A stretch of 64,000 nt of DNA from contig NZ_JAIQDG010000002.1 of the NCBI RefSeq assembly GCF_020037125.1, positions 434,001 through 498,000 of the forward strand, written 5' to 3'. Below, piece after piece: positions 9,870 through 21,398 of the stretch. A model generated the notes under the pieces. It did not search any database. It was not told where the DNA came from and was given only the letters and a program-made list of their open reading frames with translations. Within the stretch, counting starts at the first letter, position 1. Every line of letters begins with the position of its first letter. The stretch comes from Myxococcus sp. RHSTA-1-4. Lineage in GTDB: Bacteria > Myxococcota > Myxococcia > Myxococcales > Myxococcaceae. Made by a program: the position numbers and the translations under genes.

Positions 9870-9899
9870 GTGCACTCCGGTCTCGAAGGGCCGGTGCAC
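9870..9899. promoter_or_regulatory. Inverted repeat between the kinase-like gene and the receiver gene
   Basis: GTGCACTCCGG and GCCGGTGCAC face each other across about 9 nt in the 116-nt divergent intergenic region. It is a possible shared operator. No clear -35/-10 pair is seen beside it. Confidence 0.3.
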
Positions 9900-9923
9900 T
9901 TTCCTGCGCCGCTGGTTGGAGGG

Positions 9924-10373
9924 ATGGTGGAAAATCCAGGTGTCGCACCCAGGGAGACTGCTCTGACCCCGCACAACACACAGCATGCTGGCGCTCCAGT
10001 CGTCCTGGTCGTCGATGACGATCCGGACATCCTGGAGGCGCTCTCGGAGATTCTGGAGGCCGAGGGGTTCGAGATCCGTCGCGCCCGCAACGGCAAGGAG
10101 GCGCTGGAGCGGCTCGAGCCCGACCCGCCGAACCTCATCCTGCTGGACCTGATGATGCCGGTGATGGACGGCTGGGAGTTCGCCCAGCGCATGCGGCAGA
10201 AGCCGGCGGTGGCGGGCATCCCCCTCATCGTCCTCAGCGCGGACCGGAACGTGGGCAGCAAGGCCGCGGACATCGGCGCGGTGGGGCACCTGGCCAAGCC
10301 CTTCGAGCTCAATGATTTGCTGGACATGGTACGCCGCTCGCTCAACCCCGCCGCCGCGTCCACCAGCGCCTGA
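9924..10373 (+). CDS. Single-domain response regulator (CheY-like receiver)
   Basis: About 149 residues from the ATG at 9924, which has GGAGGG close upstream; an earlier in-frame GTG at 9843 is possible. After a 24-residue polar leader the receiver is complete: acidic pair VLVVDDDPD, phospho-acceptor in LILLDLMMPVMDGWEF, Ser in IVLSADR, and Lys in LAKPFEL. There is no output domain. It is divergent from a kinase-like gene that lacks ATP-binding motifs, so its phosphodonor may be another kinase. Confidence 0.88.
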   Translation: MVENPGVAPRETALTPHNTQHAGAPVVLVVDDDPDILEALSEILEAEGFEIRRARNGKEALERLEPDPPNLILLDLMMPVMDGWEFAQRMRQKPAVAGIPLIVLSADRNVGSKAADIGAVGHLAKPFELNDLLDMVRRSLNPAAASTSA

Positions 10374-10393
10374 CGGAGGGTGCACGGCTTGTC

Positions 10394-10422
10394 TTGACCT
10401 GCCAGGGGGCCGCCATTACGGT
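10394..10422 (+). promoter_or_regulatory. Probable sigma-70 promoter of the SCP2 gene
   Basis: TTGACC (10394-10399), a 17-nt spacer, then TACGGT (10417-10422). Transcription would start about 43 nt before the GTG at 10472. Confidence 0.4.
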
Positions 10423-10471
10423 CCCCCTCAGTCTTGATTCACCAATCAACGACCAGGCCAAGGAGCAAGCC

Positions 10472-10798
10472 GTGACCGCGCAGGACATTATCGAGACCGA
10501 AATCCCCAACGTCCTCAAGCAGAAGCCGGAGCTGGCCAAGGAGATCAACGCGATCATCCACTTCGACATCACCGGCGACAACGGTGGCAAGTGGACGCTG
10601 GACCTCACCAAGCCGGACAACTGGGTCACCAAGGGCGCCGAGGGCACGTCCAAGATGACGGTGACGGTGAGCAACGACGACTTCGTGAAGATTCGCGAGA
10701 AGAAGCTGAACCCGCAGATGGCCGCCATGCAGGGCAAGCTGAAGTTCAAGCCCATGGACATGGGCCTCGCGATGAAGCTGGCCAAGCTGCTGTCGTAG
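10472..10798 (+). CDS. SCP2 sterol/lipid-transfer domain protein
   Basis: 108 residues from a GTG with AAGGAG upstream. The whole protein is one SCP2 domain: INAIIHFDITGDNGGKWTLDL, then the conserved SKMTVTVSNDDFVKI and the C-terminal glycine/lysine helix MQGKLKFKPMDMGLAMKL. SCP2 proteins bind acyl-CoAs, fatty acids or sterols in the cytoplasm. Myxobacteria make sterol-like and branched lipids, and a lipid enzyme (racemase-like, 10937) follows, so a role in lipid handling fits. Confidence 0.88.
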   Translation: MTAQDIIETEIPNVLKQKPELAKEINAIIHFDITGDNGGKWTLDLTKPDNWVTKGAEGTSKMTVTVSNDDFVKIREKKLNPQMAAMQGKLKFKPMDMGLAMKLAKLLS

Positions 10799-10936
10799 TG
10801 GCGGTTCCTGACCTGGAGCGGAGTGGCCGGCGGGTGGATGCCGGCCACGGCTCCTGGTGCGCGGCGCGTCCTCCTCACGGGGGCCGCGCCGCTCGTGTTT
10901 CCACCCCTCGTGTTGCCCCGTCCCTGGAGGAGTCCC

Positions 10937-12109
10937 ATGTCGTCGCTTCCGCTCACCGGCCTGCGCGTGCTGGACCTGTCGCGCCTGCTGCCCGGGCCCT
11001 ACGCCACGCTGGTGCTGGCGGACCTGGGGGCCTCCGTGGACAAGCTGGAGGAGCCGGATGGGGGCGACTACGTCCGGCAGATGCCGCCCCTGCGCGACGA
11101 CGTGAGCGCGCTCTTCTACGGCCTCAACCGCAACAAGCGCTCGGTGACGCTCAACCTCAAGACGCCCGAGGGGCGTGAGGCGCTGAAGCGGCTGGTGCGC
11201 CACTACGACGTGCTGGTGGAGAGCTTCCGGCCGGGCGTCATGGACAAGCTGGGCGTGGGTGAGGCGGTGCTGCGGGCGGAGAACCCGCGGCTCATCTACT
11301 GCGCCATCTCCGGCTACGGGCAGACGGGGCCGGACCGGCTGAAGGCGGGGCATGACTTGAACTACGTGGCCCGCGCGGGGCTGCTGGGCTACGGCGGCGA
11401 GGCGGGCGGGGCGCCGGCCTTCCCGGGCGTGCAGATGGGGGACATCGGCGGGGGGAGCCTCTTCGCGCTGGTGGGCATCCTCGCGGCGCTGCACGAGCGC
11501 GAGCGCACGGGGAAGGGGCGCTTCGTCGACGTGTCCATGACGGACGGGGCCGTGGCCTTCCTGCACATGCACCTGGCGGCGCGGCTCTTCATGGGGGCGG
11601 AGGGCTCGCCGCTCCAGCGCGGGCGCGAGGCGCTCAACGGGGGCTACGCGTGTTACGGCCTCTACCGCACGGCGGATGACCGCTGGCTGGCGGTGGGGGC
11701 GCTGGAGCCCAAGTTCTTCGCGGGCGTGTGCGAGCGGCTGGGGCGGATGGACCTGATGGAGGACGCGTACGCGCCGGGCGAGGCGGGGGCGCGCGTGAAG
11801 GCGGAGCTTCAGCGCCTGTTCGCGGAGCACCCGCTGGCGTACTGGAAGGAGCGCTTCGCGGGCTCGGACGTGTGCGTGGAGCCGGTGGCGGAAGGGGACG
11901 AGGTGCTCCAGGACGCGCAGCTCCGGGCGCGGGGCCTCTTCGTGGAGGCGGAGGATTCGCGCCTGGGCCGCGAGGTGACGCACCTGCTGACGCCGCTGCG
12001 CATGGGGGAGACGCCGCTGCGCGAGCCGCCCGCGCTGGGCCAGCACTCGCGAGAGGTGCTCGCCGAGGCCGGCTTCACGGAGGAGGAACTGGCGCGGCTG
12101 GGGCACTGA
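10937..12109 (+). CDS. Class III CoA-transferase family, alpha-methylacyl-CoA racemase-like
   Basis: 390 residues from an ATG behind GGAGGAG. It belongs to the CaiB/BaiF fold: GLRVLDLSRLLPGPYAT at the N-terminus, LNRNKRSVTLNLK, and SGYGQTGPD. Two motifs match the racemase branch (AMACR/MCR): GHDLNYVARAG supplies the His and MGDIGGGS the Asp of the proton-transfer pair. The expected reaction is epimerisation of 2-methylacyl-CoA, needed for breakdown of branched fatty acids, which myxobacteria make in quantity. It could still be a true CoA-transferase. Its 3' end lies in the first copy of an 89-bp duplication. Confidence 0.85.
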   Translation: MSSLPLTGLRVLDLSRLLPGPYATLVLADLGASVDKLEEPDGGDYVRQMPPLRDDVSALFYGLNRNKRSVTLNLKTPEGREALKRLVRHYDVLVESFRPGVMDKLGVGEAVLRAENPRLIYCAISGYGQTGPDRLKAGHDLNYVARAGLLGYGGEAGGAPAFPGVQMGDIGGGSLFALVGILAALHERERTGKGRFVDVSMTDGAVAFLHMHLAARLFMGAEGSPLQRGREALNGGYACYGLYRTADDRWLAVGALEPKFFAGVCERLGRMDLMEDAYAPGEAGARVKAELQRLFAEHPLAYWKERFAGSDVCVEPVAEGDEVLQDAQLRARGLFVEAEDSRLGREVTHLLTPLRMGETPLREPPALGQHSREVLAEAGFTEEELARLGH

Positions 12110-12276
12110 CGGGCGCGAATCACCGCGCTCCGAGAGCGCCGCTCCCAGGTGCCTCACGGCGCGCGGCGTGGCAGGGGTCGCCGGCGATGGGGCACTGACG
12201 GACGCGCATCACCGCGCTTCGCGGGCATCGCTCCACAACGCCTCGCCCCGGGCGGCGTGGCAGGTGTCGCCGACGA
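12099..12276. repeat. Imperfect 89-bp tandem duplication across a convergent gene junction
   Basis: Copies 12099-12187 and 12188-12276 both begin TGGGGCACTGACGG and share about 80% of bases by eye. Copy 1 carries the last codons of the racemase-like gene (LGH stop). Copy 2 carries the last codons of the minus-strand gene 12209-13576. Read on the minus strand, copy 1 still encodes a related tail (GDPCHAARREA against GDTCHAARGEA). Confidence 0.8.
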
Positions 12277-13576
12277 GGTCCAGCGCGAGCTGGCGCTCCC
12301 TCGCGGCGAGCGACTCCACGTCGTTGAAGGCGCCGGCCTCGTTCAGCCGGCGCACGGTGCCCTCCAGGTACATGCGCGCCCGCTCCACCGTCTGGCGCTG
12401 GGCCTCCGTGGGCCGCCACCCCGTGTCGTCGCGGTAGCGCCCGAGCGTCTCCAGCAGGTGCCCGTGGAACTTCAGCATCTGCACGAGGATGGGGAGCCGG
12501 TACGCGGGCGCGGAGGCGAGGGCCGTCTCGTACTGCCGTGCCTCCGAGTCCAGCCGGTACAGCAGCACGTCCACCTGCGCATCCAGCCGCTTGCGCCACT
12601 TCTTGCGCACGGACGGGTGGCGCGCCCAGCCGGCCACGGCCTGGAAGAAGTGCAGCCCGCCGCAGGGATGCGCGTAGATGCCCTGCCTGCGCTTGGGCAC
12701 CTCGGGGCGGCCGGCCTTCATGCCCGCGGACAGCTCCGCGTGGGCCGCCTCCAGCGTGGTGAGCGCGGTCTCCATCACCGCGTCGAAGCGCACGATGGTG
12801 CCGGCGCCGTCGCGGAACGTGGCTCCCGGCTTCAGTGACAGGGCCAGCGCATCCAGGGCCCAGGCCCCCTCGGGGGAGGAGGCCAGCACGGGACGGAAGT
12901 CGCGCTTCAGGTCCTCCACCAGCTCGCGCGGCGTCACCGTTCCCCACGACGTGCGGAAGCGGTGGCCCGCCGCGTAGCCCGCGAGCAGCAACGTCTTCAG
13001 GTGCAGGGCGGGGTGGGGCTCCACCGGCGTGCCGTCCGGGGCGTACGCGTCGAAGGAGAGGTCCTCGGCCTGCGGGGCGGCGCCCGCCGTGCCAACGCCG
13101 TGGGTATCACGGACCCTCCCCAAGGCCTCGGAAGGCGGCGGCCCGGGCTTCTTCGGAGCCCTCGCTCCTGTCTCATGCGTGCGGGCTGGCACTTTCCGAC
13201 GGAGGAAGTCCGCGATGATGACCTCGGCCGCGGGCCGCCCGTCCCGCGCGCGGAAGTCCCGTCCATCCAGGACCATGCCGTGCGCCAGTGCCCAGGGACT
13301 GTGAGGCTCCGCGGCCCAGGCGCGGCACTGGAGGGCCAGCAGCGAGGGCGCGCTCGTAGGAGGAGCGCTGACGGGCGTCCGAGGCGGAGCCACCGCCCGG
13401 CGCATGCGTGGGCCGGAGCGTGCCGCGACGGGGGAGGGAGGCGCCACGGAGGCGGAGGGCAGGGGCCTCGCGGCAGCCGGAGCTACCCCGGACGCGCCTC
13501 CGAGTGCGCCATGAGCGGCGGCATTCGGCGCGACCGAGGCAACGAATCCAACGAGGAGAGAGGCGGCAAGGCGCAT
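12209..13576 (-). CDS. Secreted protein of unknown function
   Basis: 455 residues from the ATG at 13576. A signal peptide (MRLAASLLVGFVASVAPNAAAHG) is followed by a Pro/Ala-rich stretch to about residue 85, then an alpha-helical body rich in Arg, Leu and Ala. A Cys and a His sit in YAHPCGGLHFFQAVAGW. I recognise no family. The 3' end lies in the second copy of a tandem duplication shared with the convergent racemase gene. The start is not supported by a clear ribosome-binding site. It lies immediately downstream of marR but is separated from it by 61 nt and a different theme. Confidence 0.65.
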   Translation of the reverse strand: MRLAASLLVGFVASVAPNAAAHGALGGASGVAPAAARPLPSASVAPPSPVAARSGPRMRRAVAPPRTPVSAPPTSAPSLLALQCRAWAAEPHSPWALAHGMVLDGRDFRARDGRPAAEVIIADFLRRKVPARTHETGARAPKKPGPPPSEALGRVRDTHGVGTAGAAPQAEDLSFDAYAPDGTPVEPHPALHLKTLLLAGYAAGHRFRTSWGTVTPRELVEDLKRDFRPVLASSPEGAWALDALALSLKPGATFRDGAGTIVRFDAVMETALTTLEAAHAELSAGMKAGRPEVPKRRQGIYAHPCGGLHFFQAVAGWARHPSVRKKWRKRLDAQVDVLLYRLDSEARQYETALASAPAYRLPILVQMLKFHGHLLETLGRYRDDTGWRPTEAQRQTVERARMYLEGTVRRLNEAGAFNDVESLAARERQLALDLVGDTCHAARGEALWSDAREAR

Positions 13577-13637
13577 GAGCGGCGGGAAGGAGCACACGCG
13601 CCGGCGGAACACCCGGCCGGCGCGTGGCCTCATCCTC

Positions 13638-14191
13638 TCACACCGTCTGCTGCGCGCGGCTGGCGAGCCGCTTCAGCAACCGCTCCATCAGGCCGAACAG
13701 GGCCTCCCGGTCCTCGGGCTCCATCAACGCCAGCATCTGCCCCATGGCGTGGTTCACGCTGCGGTTGAGGCGGTCGTACAGCGCCGCGCCCTGGTTGGTG
13801 AGGCGGGCGATGACGGCGCGCCGGTCCTCGGCGTCCCTCGTGCGCTCCACCAGCTTCATGTGCTCCAGCCGGTCCACCACGCCGGTGATGGTCTTCTTCG
13901 TGATGCCGATGCGCTGGGCCAGCGCTCCCACGTGGGAGGGGCCATCGTTCCCCAGCCACATCAGCGCGTGGACCTGGGTGGGGGTGAGCTGGTGGTCCTC
14001 GCAGATGCTGTGGAGCGGGTCCCTCAGCGAGCGGTACCGCCCGAGCTGGATGATCAGCTCGTGCAGCCGCCGGGACTCGGGAGTGGACGCGTCTCCCTCC
14101 AGTTCCTCGCCGAGGTCCTGCTCCTGCTCGCCGTCGGTGTCGACGGCGAGCAGCCGCGCGCCCGGAGCCGGTCTGTCGTCCGGCCGCCGCA

Positions 14192-14192
<1 letters not shown>
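13638..14192 (-). CDS. MarR-family transcriptional regulator of the efflux operon
   Basis: 184 residues. A 45-residue polar N-terminal extension precedes the winged helix: LTPTQVHALMWLGNDG, recognition helix GALAQRIGITKKTITGVVDRLE, and wing VERTRDAEDRRAVIARLT. It is the last gene of the RND efflux operon: its ATG shares one base with the stop of the permease gene (TGATG). MarR proteins usually repress their own drug-responsive operon. A strong palindrome beside the operon promoter (18591-18617) is a candidate operator, though it could belong to another regulator. Confidence 0.88.
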
Positions 14193-17338
<3,146 letters not shown>

Positions 17339-17374
17339 TCAGGAGCTCCCAATTTCAAGAGGGGAGGGCAGGCG

Positions 17375-18478
17375 TCACTGGACCACGCGGACGGCCGTGC
17401 CCTCCTTGACGTTCAGGGACGCGTCGGCGAGCACCTTCTCCTCGGCGGCGAGTCCCTGGAGGACACGGACGTAACCGGGCAGCACGCGCTCGACGCGCAC
17501 GTCGCGCTTGCGCACCGTGCCGTCCTGCACCACCCACACGAAGCCCTGCTGGCCGTTGGCGCTGACCGCCTGCGCCGGGAGGAAGAGGCCCTTGTCGTCC
17601 GCCTCACTCGCCGCGGCGGAGAAGTCCAGCTCCACCAGGGAGCCGGGGCGCAGCGGCGAGGCCGTCTCGCCCACCACGTCCGCCAGCACCTCCACGGTGC
17701 GGTTGGTGGTGTCCACCACCGCGCCCACCGTGGCCACCTTCACCTCGAAGCGCATGCCGCTGGGGCTCACCGTGCCGTGCGTGCGGGTGCCCGGCTTCAC
17801 CCGGTCCACCACGGACTCCGGCACCAGCGCCCGGACCTCCAGGCCCGTCGTGTCCACGAGGGAGAAGACGGGCGTGGGCGGCATCATCGCCACCGTGTCG
17901 CCGATGCTCTTCATGCGCGCGGTGATGACGCCGTCGAACGGGGCGAGGATGGCCATGTCTCGCAGGTTCTCCTCCGCCATGCGCAGCGCGGCGCCGGCCT
18001 GGGCCGCCTGGGCGGCCGCCTGCTTCTGGGCGATTTCCGCCTGCTCCAGGCCGGCCGCGGCCACGCCGCCCGCGTCCGCCACCTTGCGGACGCGCTCCAG
18101 GTTGGACGTGGCGAGCTGCAGCGCCGCGTCCGCCGCGTCCTTCACCGCCCGCGCCTGCGCCACGCCGATGGAGACGTTGGAGGTGTCCAGCACCGCCAGC
18201 GCCTGGCCCTTCTTCACCTTGTCGCCCACCTTCACGTTCATCTTCGCGATGGTGCCGGTGGCCTGGGCGCTCAGCGTCGCCTCCTGCTTGGAGCGGACCG
18301 AGCCCGTCACGCGGGTGATGTTGGCGTTCAGCTCCGTCGCGGGGGCAATGGCCTTCACTCCCATCGCCGAGGAGCCCTGCTCCGCCACCGCCGGGAGGGC
18401 CGGCTTGTCACTGCCCTTGCCGCACCCCGTCACCACCACCGTCGCCACCACCGCGGCCATCCACATGCGTCGAATCAC
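17375..18478 (-). CDS. RND efflux periplasmic adaptor (membrane-fusion) lipoprotein
   Basis: 367 residues from a GTG at 18478 (AGGA just upstream). An open frame continues to 18607, but that stretch holds the promoter and looks non-coding. A lipobox (VVVTGC) anchors it to a membrane. After it come the two lipoyl halves ([24 protein letters not shown] and [11 protein letters not shown]), a coiled-coil hairpin between them, and a beta-barrel/C-terminal domain. It links the RND permease to an outer-membrane channel. It is the first gene of the three-gene operon with the permease (36 nt downstream) and marR. Confidence 0.92.
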   Translation of the reverse strand: MIRRMWMAAVVATVVVTGCGKGSDKPALPAVAEQGSSAMGVKAIAPATELNANITRVTGSVRSKQEATLSAQATGTIAKMNVKVGDKVKKGQALAVLDTSNVSIGVAQARAVKDAADAALQLATSNLERVRKVADAGGVAAAGLEQAEIAQKQAAAQAAQAGAALRMAEENLRDMAILAPFDGVITARMKSIGDTVAMMPPTPVFSLVDTTGLEVRALVPESVVDRVKPGTRTHGTVSPSGMRFEVKVATVGAVVDTTNRTVEVLADVVGETASPLRPGSLVELDFSAAASEADDKGLFLPAQAVSANGQQGFVWVVQDGTVRKRDVRVERVLPGYVRVLQGLAAEEKVLADASLNVKEGTAVRVVQ

Positions 18479-18561
18479 GGTCGTCCTGCTCCTGCCAGCT
18501 CGCGATCCCCGGCCCTGGGGGTGGGTCGCGCCGGCTTCTGCTTGGAAAGTCTGCGCCACGG

Positions 18562-18589
18562 AAACTACAGGCTCTCTACTGTCTGTCAA
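18562..18589 (-). promoter_or_regulatory. Promoter of the RND efflux operon
   Basis: On the minus strand a perfect TTGACA (18589-18584) is followed after 16 nt by TAGTTT (18567-18562). The start would fall near 18555, about 77 nt before the GTG. Confidence 0.6.
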
Positions 18590-18590
18590 G

Positions 18591-18617
18591 AAGATACTCC
18601 GTAACACGGACTATCTT
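18591..18617. promoter_or_regulatory. 27-bp palindrome, probable operator of the efflux operon
   Basis: Two 12-nt arms (AAGATACTCCGT and ACGGACTATCTT) face each other across AAC with one mismatch. It abuts the upstream edge of the -35 box. It is AT-richer than its surroundings. The MarR protein of the operon, or an unlinked TetR-type regulator, could bind here. Confidence 0.6.
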
Positions 18618-18753
18618 GCACCGGGGGGTGTTTAACGCCCGGCGGCACGGCTGGCAGGGGAGAGTGCACGGCTCGCGAGAGGGGGATTTCCAGAGGGGGC
18701 CGTCCCGCCGGGGGCGACATCCCCGGCGCTTGTGGCCTCCGGGAGCGCCTGTT

Positions 18754-18771
18754 ATTGATTCGAAAATCAAT
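18754..18771. promoter_or_regulatory. AT-rich palindrome upstream of the acyl-CoA dehydrogenase gene
   Basis: ATTGATT and AATCAAT, both 7 nt, are perfect arms around CGAA. It lies 24 nt before the ATG at 18796 in otherwise GC-rich DNA, which suggests a repressor site over the promoter or leader. Confidence 0.5.
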
Positions 18772-18795
18772 TCTTTCCCCAGTCGAGGAGCGCGC

Positions 18796-19938
18796 ATGCC
18801 CAATCCGTTCACCGAGGAACACGAGGCCTTCCGCAAGACGGTGCGAGCTTTCGTCGAGAAGGAGATGGCGCCTTACGGCCTGGAGTGGGACCGGGCGGGC
18901 ATCTTTCCCCGCGAGCTGTTCAAGAAGTGCGGTGAGCTGGGCTTCCTGGGCATCAACCACGACCCGAAGTACGGCGGCAGCGGGCTGGACTACTGGTACG
19001 TGACGGCCTTCGCGGAGGAGCTGAGCCGCAGCTACAACGCGGGCGTCAACATGGCGCTGCTGGTGCAGAGCCAGATGGCCACGCCCATCATCAACGAGAT
19101 TGGAACGGACGAGCAGAAGCGCGAGTTCCTCGAGCCGGCGCTCAAGGGCGAGAAGATCGCCGCGCTGGGCGTGAGCGAGCCGGGCTGCGGCTCGGACGTG
19201 GCCAGCATCAAGACGACGGCGCGCCGGGACGGGGATGACTACGTCATCAACGGCTCGAAGATGTGGATTACCAACGGCACCCGGGCGGACTTCATCACCC
19301 TGGCGGTGCGCACGGGCGGGGAGGGCTACGGCGGCATCTCCCTGGTGACGTTCCCCACGGACGTGAAGGGCTTCAGCGTCTCCAAGAAGCTGGACAAGGT
19401 GGGCAACCTGTCCTCGGACACGGCCGTCCTCTACTTCGAGGACTGCCGCATCCCCGCCCGCTACGTGCTGGGCGAGGAGAACGAGGGCTTCTACTCCATC
19501 ATGACCAACTTCCAGGGCGAGCGCCTGGTGGGGGCCATCACCACCGTGGCCGGCATGGAGCGCATGGTGGAGGACTCCATCCGCTACGGCAACGAGCGCG
19601 AGGCGTTCGGCCGGCCGCTGCTGAAGTTCCAGGTGTGGCGCCACAAGTTCGTGGAGCACCTGACGGGGATTGAAGCAGCCAAGCGGCTCACCTACCACGC
19701 GGTGGACGTGTTCGACCGGAAGGAGGTCCCCGCGGTGAAGGAGATCTCCATGGCGAAGCTGTTCGCCGGAGACCTGGCCCAGCGCGTGGCCTACGACTGC
19801 CAGCAGTTCTTCGGCGGCATGGGCTACGTCGAGGAGACGCCCATCGCCCGCATGTGGCGGGACGTGCGCCTCATCACCATCGGCGGCGGCACCTCCGAGG
19901 TGATGAAGGAGATCCTCTCCAAGCTCTACGGCTTCTGA
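18796..19938 (+). CDS. Acyl-CoA dehydrogenase
   Basis: 380 residues, start set by GAGGAG 5 nt before the ATG. All three acyl-CoA dehydrogenase domains are present: helical N-domain ([19 protein letters not shown]), beta-domain with [19 protein letters not shown] and [12 protein letters not shown], and C-domain with [17 protein letters not shown] and [19 protein letters not shown], which places the catalytic Glu at the short/medium-chain position. It oxidises acyl-CoA with FAD, passing electrons to ETF. It is monocistronic and divergent from the efflux operon. An AT-rich palindrome precedes it. The substrate chain length is not evident. Confidence 0.93.
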   Translation: MPNPFTEEHEAFRKTVRAFVEKEMAPYGLEWDRAGIFPRELFKKCGELGFLGINHDPKYGGSGLDYWYVTAFAEELSRSYNAGVNMALLVQSQMATPIINEIGTDEQKREFLEPALKGEKIAALGVSEPGCGSDVASIKTTARRDGDDYVINGSKMWITNGTRADFITLAVRTGGEGYGGISLVTFPTDVKGFSVSKKLDKVGNLSSDTAVLYFEDCRIPARYVLGEENEGFYSIMTNFQGERLVGAITTVAGMERMVEDSIRYGNEREAFGRPLLKFQVWRHKFVEHLTGIEAAKRLTYHAVDVFDRKEVPAVKEISMAKLFAGDLAQRVAYDCQQFFGGMGYVEETPIARMWRDVRLITIGGGTSEVMKEILSKLYGF

Positions 19939-20079
19939 GCCGCCGGGAGCCCGGTGGGTTGCATTCGTGGGGCGGGGACCTGCCCTGTTTCAGGTCACCC
20001 GCGCCTCGCGGCAAACGCCCAATGCGGCTGGGGATTCGCCGCGCCGCTCGTGAAATTGCAAGATTCCTTTGCGGTCGGC

Positions 20080-20099
20080 CTGGAGCACGGATGCTCCAG
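20080..20099. promoter_or_regulatory. Palindrome upstream of the sigma-54-type promoter
   Basis: CTGGAGCA and TGCTCCAG are perfect 8-nt arms around CGGA. It lies about 50-70 bp upstream of the -24 element, a normal position for an enhancer-binding protein. It could also be an old transcription-end hairpin of the acyl-CoA dehydrogenase gene, but it has no T-run. Confidence 0.4.
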
Positions 20100-20147
20100 T
20101 GTGGGGGGCCGGCCTCGCCAACCCCGCGTTCCCTCACAGGTCTGAAG

Positions 20148-20164
20148 TTGGCGCGAGCCTTGCT
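20148..20164 (+). promoter_or_regulatory. Sigma-54 (RpoN) -24/-12 promoter
   Basis: TTGGCGCGAGCCTTGCT has the invariant GG and GC dinucleotides 10 nt apart and matches the consensus TGGCACG-N4-TTGC with one change. The transcript would start near 20176, 57 nt before the ATG at 20233. It places the M35 peptidase under an NtrC-type activator, a common arrangement in myxobacterial development. Confidence 0.7.
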
Positions 20165-20232
20165 GTAGGAGGCCAGCCCCGGGCGCGACCCCGACGCGAC
20201 CGGGCCTCCTCCTCACACAAGGAAGCCCCCAT

Positions 20233-21330
20233 ATGAGCAAGCATCCCCGTGGTTCCTCCCGTTGGCTGGCCGGGTGGCTGGTCGGCGCATCCCTGCTGGG
20301 CGCCTGCGCGGCGCCCGAGGACTCCGCGCAGCCGGGAGGGGAGCCGCAGGTGGACGTGGCGGCCGAGGCGGCCGACATCTCCGTGAGCCTGTCGGTGCCG
20401 AAGGCGGCGCTCAGCGCCCGCGAGGACGTGATGGTCACCGTCACCCTGCGCAACAACGGGAGCCGCGCGGCGCGCCTGCTCAAGTGGCACACGCCGGCGG
20501 AGGACGTGGAGGAGGCGCTGTTCGACGTCACGGTGGACGGCCAGGCGGTGGAGTTCCTGGGGCCGCACTACAAGCGCCCGGCGCCCACGGCGGGCGACTA
20601 CCTCACCCTGGCCCCCGGCGAGAGCCTCACCCGCACGGTGGCGCTGTCGGACTTCTATGACCTGTCCCGCACGGGCAGCTACCGCGTGAGCTACGCGGCG
20701 GAGCTGCACGGCGGCGCGGTGGCGGCGTTCCGCTCCGACGCCGTGGAGCTGTGGGTGGAGGGCCGCGAGAGCGTCCTCCGCGAGGCCGCCGCGGCGCCGG
20801 GGAGCACCGTCTCGCTGGGCGCGGTGACGTACAGCAAGTGCGACAGCACGCAGCAGGCCACCGCGCTGCAGGCGCTGAACGCCGCCAGCACCATGGCGAA
20901 CGACTCGGTGACCTACCTGAACGGCACGGCGTCGGGCACGCCGCGCTACACCACGTGGTTCGGCGCCTTCTCGTCGAGCGGGTGGAACACGGCGAAGACG
21001 CACTTCGTGGCCATCAAGGACGCGCTCGACACCAAGCCCATCACCATCGACTGCGGCTGCAAGAAGACCTACTACGCCTACGTGTACCCGGCGCAGCCGT
21101 ACAAGATCTACGTGTGCAAGGCGTTCTGGTCCGCGCCGCTGACGGGCACCGACTCCAAGGGCGGCACGCTCATCCACGAGCTGAGCCACTTCAACGCGGT
21201 GGCGGGCACGGACGACTACGTCTACGGCCAGAGCGGCGCGAAGTCGCTGGCCATCTCCAACCCCACCCAGGCGCTGGGGAACGCGGACAACCACGAGTAC
21301 TTCGCGGAGAACACGCCGTTCCTGCAGTGA
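20233..21330 (+). CDS. Secreted M35-family metallopeptidase (aspzincin, peptidyl-Lys type)
   Basis: 365 residues. A lipoprotein-type signal peptide ends LLGACAAPED. Residues 45-180 form a beta-rich propeptide-like domain (VSLSVPKAALSAREDVMVTVTL). The catalytic domain carries HELSHFN (His315, Glu316, His319) and GTDDYVYG, the aspzincin motif whose Asp328 is the third zinc ligand. Paired cysteines (CDS, CGCKK, CKAF) should form disulfides. Members such as Lys-N cut before lysine. The gene stands alone between a sigma-54-type promoter and a strong terminator. It is probably a surface or secreted protease used in predation or development. Confidence 0.9.
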   Translation: MSKHPRGSSRWLAGWLVGASLLGACAAPEDSAQPGGEPQVDVAAEAADISVSLSVPKAALSAREDVMVTVTLRNNGSRAARLLKWHTPAEDVEEALFDVTVDGQAVEFLGPHYKRPAPTAGDYLTLAPGESLTRTVALSDFYDLSRTGSYRVSYAAELHGGAVAAFRSDAVELWVEGRESVLREAAAAPGSTVSLGAVTYSKCDSTQQATALQALNAASTMANDSVTYLNGTASGTPRYTTWFGAFSSSGWNTAKTHFVAIKDALDTKPITIDCGCKKTYYAYVYPAQPYKIYVCKAFWSAPLTGTDSKGGTLIHELSHFNAVAGTDDYVYGQSGAKSLAISNPTQALGNADNHEYFAENTPFLQ

Positions 21331-21353
21331 GCTGACGGCTTGAGGTGAAACGC

Positions 21354-21387
21354 GGGGACGGGAGCGCGGTGCTCCCGTCCCCTTTTT
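21354..21387 (+). terminator. Intrinsic terminator of the M35 peptidase gene
   Basis: Perfect 12-nt stem GGGGACGGGAGC / GCTCCCGTCCCC with a 5-nt loop, followed by TTTTT. It lies 24 nt after the stop and 12 nt before the end of the convergent lipoprotein gene. Confidence 0.9.
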
Positions 21388-21398
21388 CGTCGCCGGCG

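Noticed and set aside
12120..12947. Minus-strand open frame ending in the first duplication copy
   Set aside because: Most of it is a shadow of the secreted-protein gene in another frame; only its last residues reflect the old duplicated tail.
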